A DNA stretch of 64,000 bases from Hysterangium stoloniferum (GCA_015178975.1 WHVD01000146.1:62001-126000), one strand, 5' to 3'. Positions 41,982 through 55,357 are shown, counted from the stretch's first letter. Program-made: numbers and translations. The notes: generated by a model from the sequence alone, not told the origin.

Positions 41982-43171
41982 CTATTCTACCACACATCTT
42001 TTAGACCACGTCATCACCAGCTCTGTATATACGTCCCCGTTTGGGTCATTAAGTTCTTTCTGCATCGACTGGATCATGTCCGGCGTCATTCCTATCGCTG
42101 TCATGCTTCCCACCGTACGAAGCAAACCTCGACGACAGCTTCCGCCTATACGTTGAAGACTCGTTTCTTCAAAAGTATGGTATGTCAAATATTAGCTTAG
42201 TTTGGCCGCATTAAAGAACGCACCGTCCGCAACGTTGATGCCAGGATTTGAGAGCGGGAGTAAAATTTCTTTAGCATTTACCTCACTAAAGAGGCCAGTC
42301 GATTGTAGAATTTCTTTGAACCTTGCTCCTATAAAAGGATCCATATCCCTAGCTCTCTGGCTATCCTGTAACAACTTCCAAAATGACGACAATCCCGGAG
42401 AACGTATAGGGTCGCATTCAACTGTCCTAGGTTGATAAGCATCATCGAGCAATAGCCACCCACCAGGTTTGACCAGCTGTGCGATGCGTCTGATGATCCC
42501 TTCGGGATGTGGCAACTTTATTAGGCAATTCGAACTCATCATTAATTCTTATCAAAGACTATCTGAGGGATGGCGTACATGGATAAAAACCAGTCGAGCA
42601 TGGACAATGTCGTATCGTTCGTCGTGCAGTTCGGCCGGGAACGGCCTGGTGAGATCAACTATTTTGAACGTCAAATTCGAAGGTAAGGACCTTCAACAAA
42701 GGGTCACGTGGAACGTTTTCATTGACGAATATTGAACTACCTTGCGGGGAGCGGTGAGATATCAATTGCTAGCACTTCAGCCTCGGAGAAGGTCTCTGCC
42801 GCCTGAATGGCCCATGCGCCACTGCCAGATCTGTACAACAGTCTTGTTATAGCTATACTATGAGAAGCACCTACTTACCCAATTTCCAAAATCCGCTTGG
42901 GCTTGGCCAACTCCTCCAGTGGTGCCAGAGAGAGATTGCCTCCCAAATAGGATCTAAAGGCTTCGTGCAAATCATCTAGTCTATCACTATTGTCAAAGAT
43001 AGAACAGCAGCAACGGTAAATCCTGTACCTCTCGTGTTCTGTGCTAGTCCCAGAAACGTTCTGTTATGCAAAGGTATTGTAACGGATATGAATATGGAAC
43101 TTTTACGATGAAAGAAAGGTACTAACACCGAGAACATACTTGGTACTCTCCTCATCAACAGTATTATTCAT
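41982..43171 (-). CDS. SAM-dependent methyltransferase, tandem copy 3
   Basis: As copy 1: ATG at 43171, motif I ILEIGSGSG, FKIVDLTRPFP, FIH joined to LPHPEGIIRRIAQLVKPGG, and WLLLDDAYQP. The last-intron acceptor TTTTGAAG is intact, so the C-terminus reads ETSLQRIGG...MTPDMIQSMQKEL...MTWSKRCVVE. The unspliced frame would end in FFNAAKLS. Two solo LTRs lie just beyond its 3' end (41243-41533, 41677-41897). Copies 1 and 3 look intact by eye. Confidence 0.87.
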
Positions 43172-43714
43172 GGTAACTTGAGTAGTGGAATTCTCAAGAT
43201 TTCCCCAACTTAACTTGCTACGACTAGTTATAACTGGCGATTGTCTCGAGTCATTTTCAAGCTATCTTTTGTAATGAAGTGAAGCGAGCTTGATCTAATC
43301 TGTTACACGGCTCCGAGAAGTTTCGCGAGCTTGGCGACGGGATGACTGGGTCATCGTGATGAGGGGTTTGAGACATAGCCCTCAAATGATTAGTATTCTG
43401 TTAATGAAGACAATTTCTAAACATCAAATGGGGAAATAACTGTACTTTTATAATTAGAGGCAGAGACCGCAGCCTATTACCAAGCTTGTCAGTGTCATCG
43501 CCTCACCACGTGACGCGGCTGCATGAAGTAAGGCCGGTGGAGCCTGCCTTTGACGGGAGTATTAATACATCTATCTAAAGTACGATACGTCTTGTTAGTG
43601 TAAAGGAGGAAACACAAGCTAGTGAGCATGACTTCACGACTATTTGCGTCTTGCCAAGCTTAGTTGAACTTTTGAGTGTAACAGGAATGTTATTAGTTTC
43701 TTAATAGAGTCAAT
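43172..43714. other. Divergent intergenic region, methyltransferase copy 3 / Fab1-like gene
   Basis: Probably holds both promoters. The stretch at 43440-43505 (TAATTAGAGGCAGAGACCGCAGCCTATT...) is the diverged end of the ~1.84-kb repeat, interrupted after 43185 by about 250 bp of unrelated sequence. No TATA box is clear. Confidence 0.5.
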
Positions 43715-46700
43715 ATGACCCATAATATCGCTAAACCCCTACCGGACGTACCCGATACTTCTATGAAGAGGTTAACAATTGACTCTAACGATCTTCTCTC
43801 GTCTCTCATCGAAAGACATGTCGAGGAGGAACGACTGGAACATATATGGACCGACGTCATTGCACGCGCTTTGACGAACTTTGGCGCATATTTGCATTCA
43901 GAGAATATCATACCACAACTTCAAACTACCAGGAAGAATCAGATTCAGTTGAAAGTGGCCGCGGAGACCGCAAAACGAGAACAGCGCAGAAAGGAGCGAG
44001 AGCGATGGAAGGAGTCGAAGGGCAGCAAGAGTAGAGCGTCTGAAAAGTCTAAGGAGATAGAGCTGGCAAATACTGATTATACCAAGGTTCCAGTGCTGGT
44101 GGACGTCAAGCTCAAACAAATTGCCGGTCTGATGTCAAAGACTCCTGCAGACTCTATGGTACATCTATTCCTTACCGTGGCGCCTTTCTCAGAACACGCG
44201 GAGCACGACTCTGAATACGATGTTGTCCAGGCGACTGGGTCGTGCATTTTCGTGTCTGGCCGTTATAACCTCCCTTACTACGAGGAGAGTGGCATGAATT
44301 ACGGTGATGGAGGAATTGTCCTGTGCGGTCTTGACAATTGGAATTGTAAGTAAGATGCATCCAGGAAGTGGCTTTAAATGACTGACCACTGGGCAGTGGA
44401 TGAATTTAAAGAGAGTCCGTGGATAGCGGGTGGCACATTTACCTTCCAAGGTGTTATGTCTGCTGCCGCACACGAAGCCCTGGTGTCATCCCTCAGGCTT
44501 TCCATATACGCATATCTGTCACTCATTCTGGAGCAATGTGTTATGGCTGACTTTCAAGTTCGCCTTCATTATCCACCGAAACCTCAGATTATAGCATTTC
44601 CCTTTGAGCCTCTACCCGTACCTGCACCAGTCATGCGAAGGTCGCGCTCTGTAAAGTCAGCATCGAGTATATGGTCTTTTATCTCCAAGAAAACAGAGGG
44701 AATTATCCAACGAGTCTCCGATTCAATTAGCGATAACATGAATTCTCCATTGATAAGAACTGGGTCCCTGAGTTCCCCCTTGAGGGCGGCCCGGCGTACC
44801 CCGCGTGTCTCTGAAGAGATATCACATCCCAACACCGACATAGAACCGGTAGAGGGCATCATCGAGCCGAGCCGAGCCGAATCTGTAGAGGAGGAGGAAC
44901 GTCAAGATCGTGAGAGATTCGGCTCCTTTTCATCGGCCGTCAGGCGCGTCCAGGATCGGCGTTGCATTCTATCTACATCCCCTCGGATTGTTTTCCCACC
45001 ACCGCGCATTATTGTTTTATTCGCTCAACGCGAAGAGGAGCTCAAGCTTTCAGGACACGTAGAAGCAAACTCAGAATCGAGTCTCGCGAGCTCTACGGCT
45101 AGTGTGACTCTTTCACCTCCGAATTCATTGGGTGGTACTCCAACCTTGAGACTTACTGGGATTGATAAAACTGCCCTCAGTAGCGTATTGGGATGGGAGT
45201 CCCGTGAGGCTCGAGGGAAAGGCATGACCGGCGTCAAGGGATTTGTCCGCCATCAGGGTTTGACAGTTCTATATGTCGAACATGTCGTGATTGGAGAAGA
45301 GAAACGTACTTGTGGTCGTCCAAAGTGGATTACTTATCGATATTGGTCGAGATACTCTTCGGTGGACGCTACCGCTGACCGGCCCATAGGTGAATTTGTA
45401 GAATATGCGTGCGATAAGACTGTGATCCAGGAGCACTGTGAATTGGAAGGCTGCGAGAAGCTGCGTGGAGAGCATTCGATAAATTGGACGTGCAGTGGCG
45501 TTAATGTGATGTGTACATCAAAAGAGAGTGCAGGAAGTGGGTCCGATGATGGTATCGATGTTTGGCAGAGTTGCGGTGTATGCGGTAAATCGACTGAGCC
45601 TGAACCGATGAGCGATGGCACATAGTAAGTTACAAGCTTTTAAACCTTTTGGTCATTGACGACGAATGTTCCACTAGTCTATATTCATTCGCAAAATTTT
45701 TGGAATTGCTTATTTGGTCTCCTATAATGTGTACCACATCGTTATGCGAACATACGGCCTCGAGTTTACCTGTTTCCCAACCTGGGAATCTCCTATCATC
45801 TTCACGATACAATATTCTACGGCACTTCCGTAGAAATGGACGCACGATGACGTTTACGGTTGAGTCTGTTGAGAAATGTGTCTACGAACTTCGGTTCCCC
45901 GAACTACAGATTATCTCTAGTTCTGCGCCGAGGGACGAGAAGTATTTGTCTGACGTACGGAAGAAGCGAGAAGATGGAGAAGAGAGAATTAAAATAGCGA
46001 CTGAGATCGAGGGGTGGTGGAACGGCATAAAGGAGCACATTGATAAACTGGTGAACATTATCCGTATTGGTGCCTCATGTATATTCTAACAGTTATCGCA
46101 GGAAGAGTTTTTAGAGAAGGAAGCAGAGGAATCACTTCATTGCAAAGACCTTCCGCCGCTTCCTGCGTCAGACGATGAAGACTTTGACGAAGAGCTGCTT
46201 CCGTCACGTCCTCCTACTCCGCCTGCTCGCCCTACGGCATTCCGATCAATTTCTGCTTCATCCCAAAAGGCATTGGGGGCATTGACTGGACAATCAATGT
46301 GGCCTGCTTTCATGGTCCAGAAATTAAATGCACCATATCCGTTAAATTCTGGTATTCCTATTCGAGAGTCACGCATGCTCCTTGCACGCCTTCGTGTGTC
46401 ATTCCAGACGACCGAAGATGCCCTACGAAGGCAGTTATCAAATACCCCCACTTCATCCCTGAATGATGTTCGGCGTGCCTTTCGTTCCACCGCTCGTGGC
46501 GCGCAGAAGCGATTGGCGGCATGGCAAGTAAAGCACGCGCCGGAAGCACCTGCGACTTTGCATGCTTGTGATGCCATCTGTGCAGAGCCGGAGTGGTGGA
46601 GCGGCAATTGTCATGCTGTTCCCGGCGGTCGAGTGGTTGTTAGAGAGGGTGAGTCGGGGAGCATTATCGCCTTCACCTTGAGGTACGGTTGAATTTTTCT

Positions 46701-48769
46701 GAGGTCCCTCTTACTAATAACAACTTCGGGACAGTGCTGTCGATTACCAACGGGAACTTGCCAACTTAAGTACGGTTTCTGGCAATTCCCCGTCTCCGGG
46801 CGTATCTACTATCAGTTCCGAATCTCATTTTTCAGACACTGTTGCCACGATCAAATCGGGAAAACCCCCTGCCGCCTTACTGGATCCTGACGCAAGTGAC
46901 ATGGCTGTATGGGAAGAGAAGGAGCCCTGTACAGCTGTAATTTCAAGGAAAGAACATCCGCGAGAGGGATCTACACTTCTTGGTCTCCGCGATGTTCTAC
47001 GCACCAAGCGCTCCTTTGATGGTTCAAGTTCAAGCTCACGCTTCTCAGGATCGATATCGCGAGGAATTTCAAACGTGATACCACCCTCTGCGTGGGCACA
47101 ACCTCAGGTTCAAGTGAATCTTGAGCCTGTCGACGGACTGGTTAGCCAATTTCCTCAGGCTGCCGAGGTCGTCGAGAAGGTTCTGGAATCGCACTATCCC
47201 CTATCCAGCCGATCTTCATCACCACTTCCCTACGACGGCGAAATAACCCCAACTCCCTCTAGTTTTGTCGAGCATCATATCCGCCGAGGAGGGGACTTGA
47301 GTATTATTTCATCAGATGGTGAGACTGAAGGTGTCGTGTATAATGAAGTATCTGTACCGCTAGTCGCACCGCAGCCAACCAGAATAACTTCTACGGTCTT
47401 GGTCCCTTCTGCTCCCAGCGGAGTTGCTACGCCACCTGCAAACAATCTCACCGGAGCATTATCGAATGCTATGCGTTATCTCCTCAGCCCCGCTACACCC
47501 CCCTCTCGTGTACCGTCGCCTGCACCTCCGGGTCTTCATGGACTCTTAGCCTATGAGCCCGCAACTGCTATCGACGAACATCCTCACATTAAGTATGAAT
47601 GGACGATTGGTCAGCGGTTGAAGTTTAGTTGCACCGTCTATTATGCCAAGCAGTTTGATACACTTCGCAGGCGATGTGGGGTTGATACGGACGTTATCAA
47701 GAGTTTGGAGCGTTCAGAAAATTGGACGGCAGTCGGAGGAAAAAGCCGATCAAACTTCTGGAAAAGCGCCGATGGTCGATTCATTATCAAAACGCTTGTC
47801 AATGCATGGAATGTTGCCGATTTGTCAGTCAACCCGTTTATTTATTTTCCTTCATTGACATTGTGAAACAATTTCCGTTAGACACGTCTTGATTGAACTA
47901 GCCCCTTCATATTTTCGTTATTTGGATTCGACTGCGAGTAAAGCATCTGCGATTGCTAAACTCATGGGTTTTTACACAGTTGAAGTGAAAAACTTAGAGA
48001 CGGGGGTTGTCCAAGCGAAGCATGACCTTCTCGTAATGGAAAATTTGTTCTACAAACATAAGATTGCAAAAACGTACGATTTGAAGGGGATTCAAAGTCG
48101 CAAAGTTAAGCAGAGTCAAGACTCAGTGGAAAGGCAAAGGACCTTGTTTGATGGCGAGTGGCTTGAAGGTGAGGGAAATTTCGCTATATCGGAAGGTGTT
48201 TCTTAAGAGGTTTGATGACAGCTCAGCAACGGGCACCTATTTTAATACAGCCTTATTCCGGCTACATCTTGCATGAAGCGGTTCGCAACGATGCTGACTT
48301 CTTGGCTAAAAGCAATATCATGGATTATTCGTACGTTGGAACTTCCATAAATGACATGCGTTTTTCTTACTCGATACTAGCCTATTATTGGGGATAGATG
48401 AAGAGCGACACGAAATTGCTTGCGGGCTAGTTGATACCATAGGTAAGAGCTACTGTTGTTCTATCGCACACCTTGATCACAAGTATCCCTATTAGGGAGT
48501 TATACTTTTGCTAAGACCTTGGAGCATAAAGTGAAACATAACCTTCACTCTGGAAAGGGTAAGGAAGTCACAGTAATTCCTCCGACCGAGTATCATAATC
48601 GCTTTATTACATCTATGGACCAATACTTTTTGACCTGTCCAGGTAAGGAACTTCTCTCTCTCTCATTTCTCGTGTAAATATTTCTTACCCCATTACCGAA
48701 GATAAGTGGACGAAGCCACCTCATTTTATTGACAGGAATAGAACTGTTGATCTACCTAGTGTTTTGTAG
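43715..48769 (+). CDS. Fab1/PIKfyve-like phosphatidylinositol phosphate kinase without FYVE domain
   Basis: A long multi-exon gene whose C-terminal part is a type III PIP kinase domain. Visible there are CTVYYAKQFDTLRRRCG, GGKSRSNFWKSADGRFIIK (ATP-binding Lys), LLVMENLFY, DLKGIQSRKVK, NIMDYS-LLLGIDEE (catalytic Asp), LVDTIGSYTFAKTLE and VTVIPPTEYHNRF. Upstream is the Cys-rich end of the Fab1 CCT/CCR region (RPKWITYRYWS, CELEGCEKL, SCGVCGK, then YSFAKFLELLIWS). Canonical Fab1 makes PI(3,5)P2 on the vacuole. Here the FYVE domain and the main chaperonin-like block are not found; the protein begins with a short helical region and a charged linker. The conserved DLKGS reads DLKGI. The stop is TAG at 48767. 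It is probably a diverged paralog; lipid substrate unproven. Confidence 0.82.
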
Positions 48770-50589
48770 CAAGTATTGTATAATATATGAATACCCGTCG
48801 GTTTATGCAGTCTCAAGGGCTCAATACACCTTTGGAGGAACGGCTGCCGTTTGTGTTAGAGATTCAATTGCTCCCAAGTGCATAGGTGTAGCACAATGAA
48901 AAATCTACTCAGACAAACAAATCGTTTTCTTACTGGACTGAAAATCACATAGTACATACATGGGTGCATCTATCGATGATTTATCGATGGTGCCGGGGGG
49001 TGGGGGAAATGTTTGATGGACCGGGTGAATCCAAGATCTTTGATGGATGTATTTGAAAATTTCCAGGCGGCCGCTTTAAAGGAGGAAAAGGTGCCAGGTC
49101 TCTCATTTGAGGTGCTATTTGGGTGAGCATTTACGAAGGTCAAGGGAAAAATTAGTAGAGTTAACACGCTTCACATTGAAAGGTGAATCTTGGAGATATG
49201 ATAAGGCCACAAAAATGTACGTATGGTCTCTTAAGTAACAGCATCCGGAAGTTAGATAGGTCATATCGAATCAGCTTCTATTACAAGGCTGGATTATCAA
49301 ATTCTCATTTTGAGCTATTATTGATTGAAGTGTTTAATAAAGACTTATCCTGAATCATTGTTAAGTCTCACTGGGGTAACTGGTGGAAGGAAGATGTGCA
49401 TACTAGTCCTAGGAAGTGAAAGCCACCTATATTCAGCGTCTGATTGTGAACATACACATGTTTCAAAACATACTGACTTACTCACCTTCATTAAGGATTA
49501 ACAATGCAAGGGATATGCCACCAGTCATGTTAGAGTGTTATAGTGTACAGCAATTCCAATCCATTAGCAGCATCGATGACTCCGTTGCGATTAATATGTT
49601 TGAGCCACCCTGAAAGTTCAGCAGAACCCAAAGGGAATGGAGGCTAACCGCCATCTCTTAACACCCAGCGACAGCAGCTCTTTGCGCAGCAGCAGCAGCA
49701 ACGGCAACAACGGTCATCCCCGCACCTGAGCCAAGGCGTTCCAGGTGTCCGAGATCCCGAGAATGTCATTTATCTGGAAATTGCAGACAAAAAGGTGTAA
49801 AGTGACACCGGCGTATATCTGTTGCTGGAAGGCCATTGACCCACACGTTCAATCTATTCTCGCCGTCTCCGTTTGGAGACTTCACATAGACCACTGGCTT
49901 TCATAGTTTCGCCATTTAATTAATTAAATTCCCTGTCCAGCATTGGATTTTTTAGGAAATCAAACCGGAATCTTCCATAACTTCCGAGTCGAGTGACCTA
50001 CTTGATTGGCGCCTTCCAGTCGTCGTTTAGAATGAACTAGGAGCTCAATTCGCGAACCCACTTTTCCAGTCATGTTCACTCTTGGCATGAGTTTGCAATG
50101 GGACCCACAGGCATGTCTAGCATCTCTGAAAGGTCTATGATCCTCCAAACGATTTCGTAAAAAGGTCTTTACGGGTAGATGATGTGGTATCCCCATGAGG
50201 GTTATAATCACCACTGGGTTAATATTGTAGATCTTTGGGGCCAGGATGCTTCTCAGTTCTGGGCAGTATCCACGTGTAGTACAGGCCTTCTGTTTCTATC
50301 TGGGCCGGGGCCAATCAACTCACATGTAGTGTTTACTTGGTAATTTACATGCTCACGAGGATTCTTATAGCCGACCGGCGACACGGGCTTTCTCTGGCCA
50401 CGCAAGAGAGTGGTGGTGATGTAATATATGTATTCCTTTGGCCTGCGCAACGGATGAGAGAGTGTGTGTATCAAGCAATAAAGAACGAAATTTTATTGTG
50501 TACCTTACGGGGCACCACAGCTGGAAGAAGATTCAACCATGCCTCACCTTAGTCACGTGACTGCACGTGACTACGAAAGCTTTTGTCCC
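48770..50589. other. 1.8-kb intergenic region without supported gene
   Basis: Short ORFs only. A CAG/CAA-rich stretch at 49668-49715 could code a Gln-rich run but has no supporting start, intron or domain. The right end contains the KOG1 promoter; no TATA box is obvious. Confidence 0.5.
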
Positions 50590-53500
50590 ATGGCTGTAGA
50601 AGACGAAGGTACGTGGGTCAAACAAAGGCTATATTCACAGAGTTTTTAGACTGCTCTATTCAGAAATCTGGGTCGGACGACAGTCAACCTCCTATGACTC
50701 TTATCAGGAGGAGCAGGCAGATGCACAGGCAGCTCATTCGACTGGCTCTGTCAGTTCCCTTCCCCAGCTGAATTCTGTCATGTCATTTTATCTCAGTAAA
50801 CGACATCTGACCGCTGGAAATCCTACACCGTTTCCACCAAGTCTCCCCAAGCTCATAAATTGGCGATATCCTCCAAAGATTAAAATGACAAACGGGATGC
50901 TATTGCTCTGTTTGAACCTTGATGTCGACCCGCCTGACGTAGTCAAAACCCAACCATGTGCAGTTTTTGAGTGCTGGGTTGATCCTCATAGTCTGCCTTC
51001 CAACAAAGCCATCGAAGCTATAGGAACAAACCTTCAGCATCAGTTCGAGGCCCTCAACCCGCGTATGAAGTACAAACCACTTCTCGATCCTAGCGTTGAT
51101 GATACGCGCAAGTTTTGTATTAATCTTCGTAAACTCGCGCAGGACGAACGTGTATTGTTCTCCTACAATGGCCACGGTGTTCCAAGGCCCACTCCTAGCG
51201 GAGAGCTATGGGTGTTTAACAAGACGTATTCTCAATATATACCAGTCTCACTATGGGATCTCCAACAATGGTTAGGTTCGCCTTGCGTATACGTCTGGGA
51301 TACTTCCTCCGCTGGGCATCTCCTTAGCAACTATGTCCGTCTAGCAGAGCAGCGTGACGCTGAGCTTCGCGCACAGAATGGCGGCATCTCCCCTAAAGGC
51401 GCTGTGCCATTCTCTGACAGCCTTCAGCTCGCCGCATGTCTTGCTGACGAGCAGCTGCCTATGTGTCCTGATTTGCCTGCTGATCTCTTCACATCCTGTC
51501 TTACTTCACCCATCGAAACTGCTATTCGTTGGTTTTTACTCAAGGCTGCCAATCTTCCAACAGGGGTTACACAAGACATGGTGATGCAGATTCCTGGCGA
51601 CCTGAAAGATCGTCGTACACCTCTTGGAGAACTCAACTGGATATTCACCGCCATTACCGATACCATTGCATGGACAACCCTCCCTCGTGAGACCTTCAAG
51701 GAACTCTTCCGTCGGGACCTTCTTGTCGCAGCATTGTTCCGTAATTTCCTACTAGCAGAACGCATCATGAAAAACTACCATTGCACCCCGCATACGCATC
51801 CTCCTCTCCCGCCCACCAATACTCATCCCATGTGGGCCTCATGGGACCTCGCAGTTGACGCGTGTGTCGCCCAACTGCCCCGTCTTCTCGCCCGCGACCA
51901 GGCTGAACCATATGAATATATTCCGAGCAATTTCTTCTCCGATTCATTAACTGCCTTTGACGTTTGGCTTTCTCGCGGTGGTTGTGCGCTTTCTTCCCCT
52001 ACATACGACCACAAAAAACCGACCGTCTATCCCACCAATGACCCACTCGCAATACCTGTCTCCTGTGACGCAACCTACAAACACGCACTCGTTCCACGTC
52101 GTCCTCCCGATCAACTTCCCATTGTCCTTCAAGTCCTTCTCGCTCAGGGCCATCGTCTCCGAGCCCTCATCTCTTTTGCCCAATTTTGCGATTTAGGTCC
52201 ATGGGCCATTAGTGTCGCAATGACTATTGGGATATACCCTTACATGATAAAGCTCTTAATGGCCCCGCCAGGAGACGTACGCCCTGTCCTCATATTCATT
52301 TGGGCCCGCATCATCGCTGTTGCACCCACCGTTCGTAACGAGCTTCTCACGAACAACGGTCAAAGATACTTTTCGCAGGTCCTAGGCGCGCGGGAGGAGC
52401 CCACCTTCGTTTTGATTCCCAACGCTGCGGAGCATCGTGCAATGTGCGCCTTCATCCTCACAGGAATGGCACGAGGGTCTTTGGCTGGCCAGACGGCACT
52501 TGCTCAAGATGGCGTGATGGAGATGTGTCTTGCACGCCTCGCTGATTCTTCAGATTATTTGCTGCGTACGTGGGTTGTGCTGTGCATCGGGCAAATGTGG
52601 GCGCAGAACGATGCCATTCGGGACCAGGCCGTTGTGCTGGATGCACAAATGACACTAATAAATCACCTTGAAACTGAGCAAGCTCCGGATGTTCGTGCGG
52701 CGCTTCTATACTCTTTGTCAACGTTCCTAGGAGCCTCCGGCACCGCCGATTTTAACGTGATGAATGACCTTGATGACAATATCAATCGTAACAGCCGACT
52801 GGCACGAGGTGGTGGTGGTGTAGGCTCCCTTCCCTCCGTGTCCGAACGAGGGCACTATCGACTTGAGGCAGGTTTAGCAACAACCGCGATGCACAGCGTG
52901 CAAGAAGATGCTAGTCCGATGGTCAGGAAGGAGTTGGTTGTTCTCATTAGTACGGTAGTCTCTGTCTGGAAAGGGCATTTCGTCGTATGTGCATGGGCGT
53001 ATTGGGAAGAAGAGCGACGGGTGAGGGAAAAGACTACTGGTGTTAAAGAGTCAGAGCGTTCTGAAGTCGATGACGCTATTGAGGCCTGGCGGGAGCGAGT
53101 TGGACACGAGACAGACGATGAATGGATGGAGACATGCCAACAGGTTCTCGTCGGCTTCTTTGCTATCTGGGTCGCGCTGCTCGAGCTGGCTGGAGATCCA
53201 TATCCAGAAGTCGCAAAGCGTGCGCAGGTGGTAGTAGACTGGGTTATTGGACACTTGCTTGATTCACCGTTTGCAAAACTCCCCGGAGCAGGCCTCACGG
53301 TGCCTTTGTCGGCCGCGGAACCACCTCGCATCAGCCAGAACGGTAGGCGTTCGCGCGTTGCGTCTCCGCAGTCACTTGGAAGTCATCCTGGCCACCTTCG
53401 TACCCCCTTAATGCGTGGTGACTTGGTAAACACAGCGGTTTTACCGGATGTTCCATCTTTAAACCGTACTTCCTCCTTTGCCAACGCCTTGAAGAGTTTC

Positions 53501-55357
53501 GGTAGTTATGCCTTCCCGCCTCTAGAAGGGTTCTCTCGACCAGCATCTCCAGCCCCGTCGCGTCCGCCGTCGCCGCCCGAGGATGTCGGCTATGAGCCAG
53601 TTGATGTCATGGAGATATTGATAGAGGCGGATATGGAGCGGATGCGGGCGAGGAAGCGAAAAGACCCTGAATCTGATATAGTTGATGTGTTACCCTTGAA
53701 GAGCACATTCTTTGACTGGTGCAATGAATATTTCACCGAGCCGCAGATGCGGGTGCGTATGCCACCCCACTCCCAATTGTGTATACGGAAATTGACTGGT
53801 ATATATAAACAGCAGTCGGAAAGTCATGAGCCGGGAAGTGTGATGTATAATATGCAATTGTGGCGGCGCTCGCGGAATGAGCGTATTTTGAATGAAACGC
53901 AGGCACAGGCTGAAATTGCCCGTGAGTCTTTCTGCACTTCCGACGCTTACTACTGAGTGACTGTCATGTCCACAGCGCATTGTCAATGGGATAGGCCTGT
54001 GAGTACAATCCACACCTCAGGGGTACCCCAAAAGATTGCATTACATGCGTTTGATACCTATATCGTGTCTGCGAACGACCAAGATAAAATCAGGTTGGTG
54101 GAGAATGTCCTGGTCATTATTTCGATTAATAATTCTATGCAGCGTGTGGGACTGGAGCCAGAGAAAACGTTTACGATCATGGTCCAATGGCAATTCTAGC
54201 ACCAGTAATATCACTGCACTGCGGTTCATCAACGACGATACAGACGGTGTTGTTGTTGTTGGTTCTTGTATGTCTCTATGAAACATGTATCGATCAATTC
54301 ATATCTCATGATGCACGTAGCGGATGGAATTATTCGCCTATGGCGCCATGATGACGATGAGCCTGTTCAACTCGTCTCCGCATTCCGTGCCATACCATCG
54401 CTTATTAATGTGAAGCGTGGACCAGGATTAGTATTTGATTGGAGCCAAACAGCGGGCGCGTTTACTGTCGGAGGGGATTCAAAGGAGATTGTGGTTTGGG
54501 ATGCCACGAGCGAGGGTAAAGTTGAGGTATGAACTCCGTTTCATTTCTTTTACTCCGGTTGTATTAATATCATTTGTAGAGCCTTTCAACCCAGTCGAAT
54601 AGTCCCTTGACTACACTCACCGCTGACTTTGCTATCACCCCAATCGTTGTTGCTGGGTTTGCGGATGGGGTTGTTAAGGCATTCGACCGGCGTATACGTG
54701 ACACAGACGCTGTTGTGCGCGCGTATCGGGTACATTCATCATGGGTTGTTGGCGCGCGCTGCCAACGGTATGACGAGAAGGCGTTGGTTACTGCCAGGTA
54801 AAAGCGTTTGTGGTTATCTGTCAATTCCATCTAACAATGATGTAGTATGGACGGACAGGTTCACCTCTGGGACTCACGAAATGCTTCACGGTCTGTGGCA
54901 AACTGGCACGTGAACGACAGACTGGCGTCATTCGACTTGCACGACCAGACAAGCGTTTTCGCAACGTGAGTGAAGAGGACTTGAACGGGGTTGTGATAAG
55001 TTGCTGACCCTCCTCTCTTCCAGCACATCCAGCATATCTCAATCGAACTGGCGGTCTCATACTACGGTAATTCACTCGCTTCCAGTTGCGGAGCCTGCTG
55101 TTCTCTCTCGTGTCGTGCACTCCACGGGTCTGCACCACATGCCGCCTATACACGCGGGCCAACCTACACCTCATAGTTCTGTAGTTTTCCACCCGAACGA
55201 GATGCTATATGCCGTCTCGACTGTGGACGGAACTATCCGATTGTTAGGTTGCAAACTGCAAGAACGCAAGGAGCAGGCTTATGCAGGGATTTTGCGTCCA
55301 TGCGAGCCGCCACAACCCAGGGCGTCGTTCGATATCATGGGATCAGAGTCGTTCTAA
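50590..55357 (+). CDS. KOG1: Raptor/Kog1 homolog, TORC1 scaffold subunit
   Basis: Raptor recruits substrates to TOR kinase in TORC1 at the vacuole. A short first exon (ATG 50590) is spliced to IWVGRQSTSYDSY. Then comes the raptor N-terminal conserved domain: RHLTAGNP, LLLCLNLDVDPPDVVKTQPCA, LFSYNGHGVPRPT, GELWVFNKTYSQYIPVS, WLGSPCVYVWDTSSAG. A HEAT-repeat region follows (about 51500-53250), then a Ser/Pro-rich linker, and after an intron near 53920 a C-terminal WD40 propeller (KISVWDWSQ, DGIIRLWRHDDDEP, KEIVVWDATSEGK, GVVKAFDRR, MDGQVHLWDSR, DGTIRLLGCK). Stop TAA at 55355. Total length is near 1400 residues, in the range of yeast and human relatives. The caspase-like Cys position reads Thr (WDTSSAG instead of the usual DCS.AG). 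Confidence 0.95.

Larger units (their letters stand above)
37340..43200. repeat. Tandem triplication (~1.84-kb unit) carrying the methyltransferase gene and the cyclin gene's 5' end
   Basis: Units start near 37340, 39178 and 41005 with ATGAGAAGTAGACA followed by A(A/G)AATAGAC and TCATGT, which in unit 1 is the first coding part of the cyclin gene (minus strand). Each unit carries one methyltransferase copy on the minus strand and the same flanks (GTGTCATGGGTGCCGCGAAG and GTCATTGGGCCATGGGAAAG between copies). Unit 3 is longer because of two LTR insertions. High identity points to recent duplication. Confidence 0.9.

Noticed and set aside
6459-43171. A P450 plus methyltransferase secondary-metabolite cluster
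   Set aside because: The genes are about 26 kb apart with two retrotransposons and housekeeping genes between them, and no backbone synthase is in the window.
44189-45237. Minus-strand ORFs opposite the Fab1-like gene
   Set aside because: Shadows of the coding strand, which carries the recognised domain order.
49416-49800. Small ORF and Gln-rich reading between the Fab1-like gene and KOG1
   Set aside because: No start context, introns or domain; CAG/CAA run alone is not evidence for a gene.
51424-53331. Several minus-strand ORFs of 80-160 codons
   Set aside because: Antisense shadows of the long KOG1 exon.
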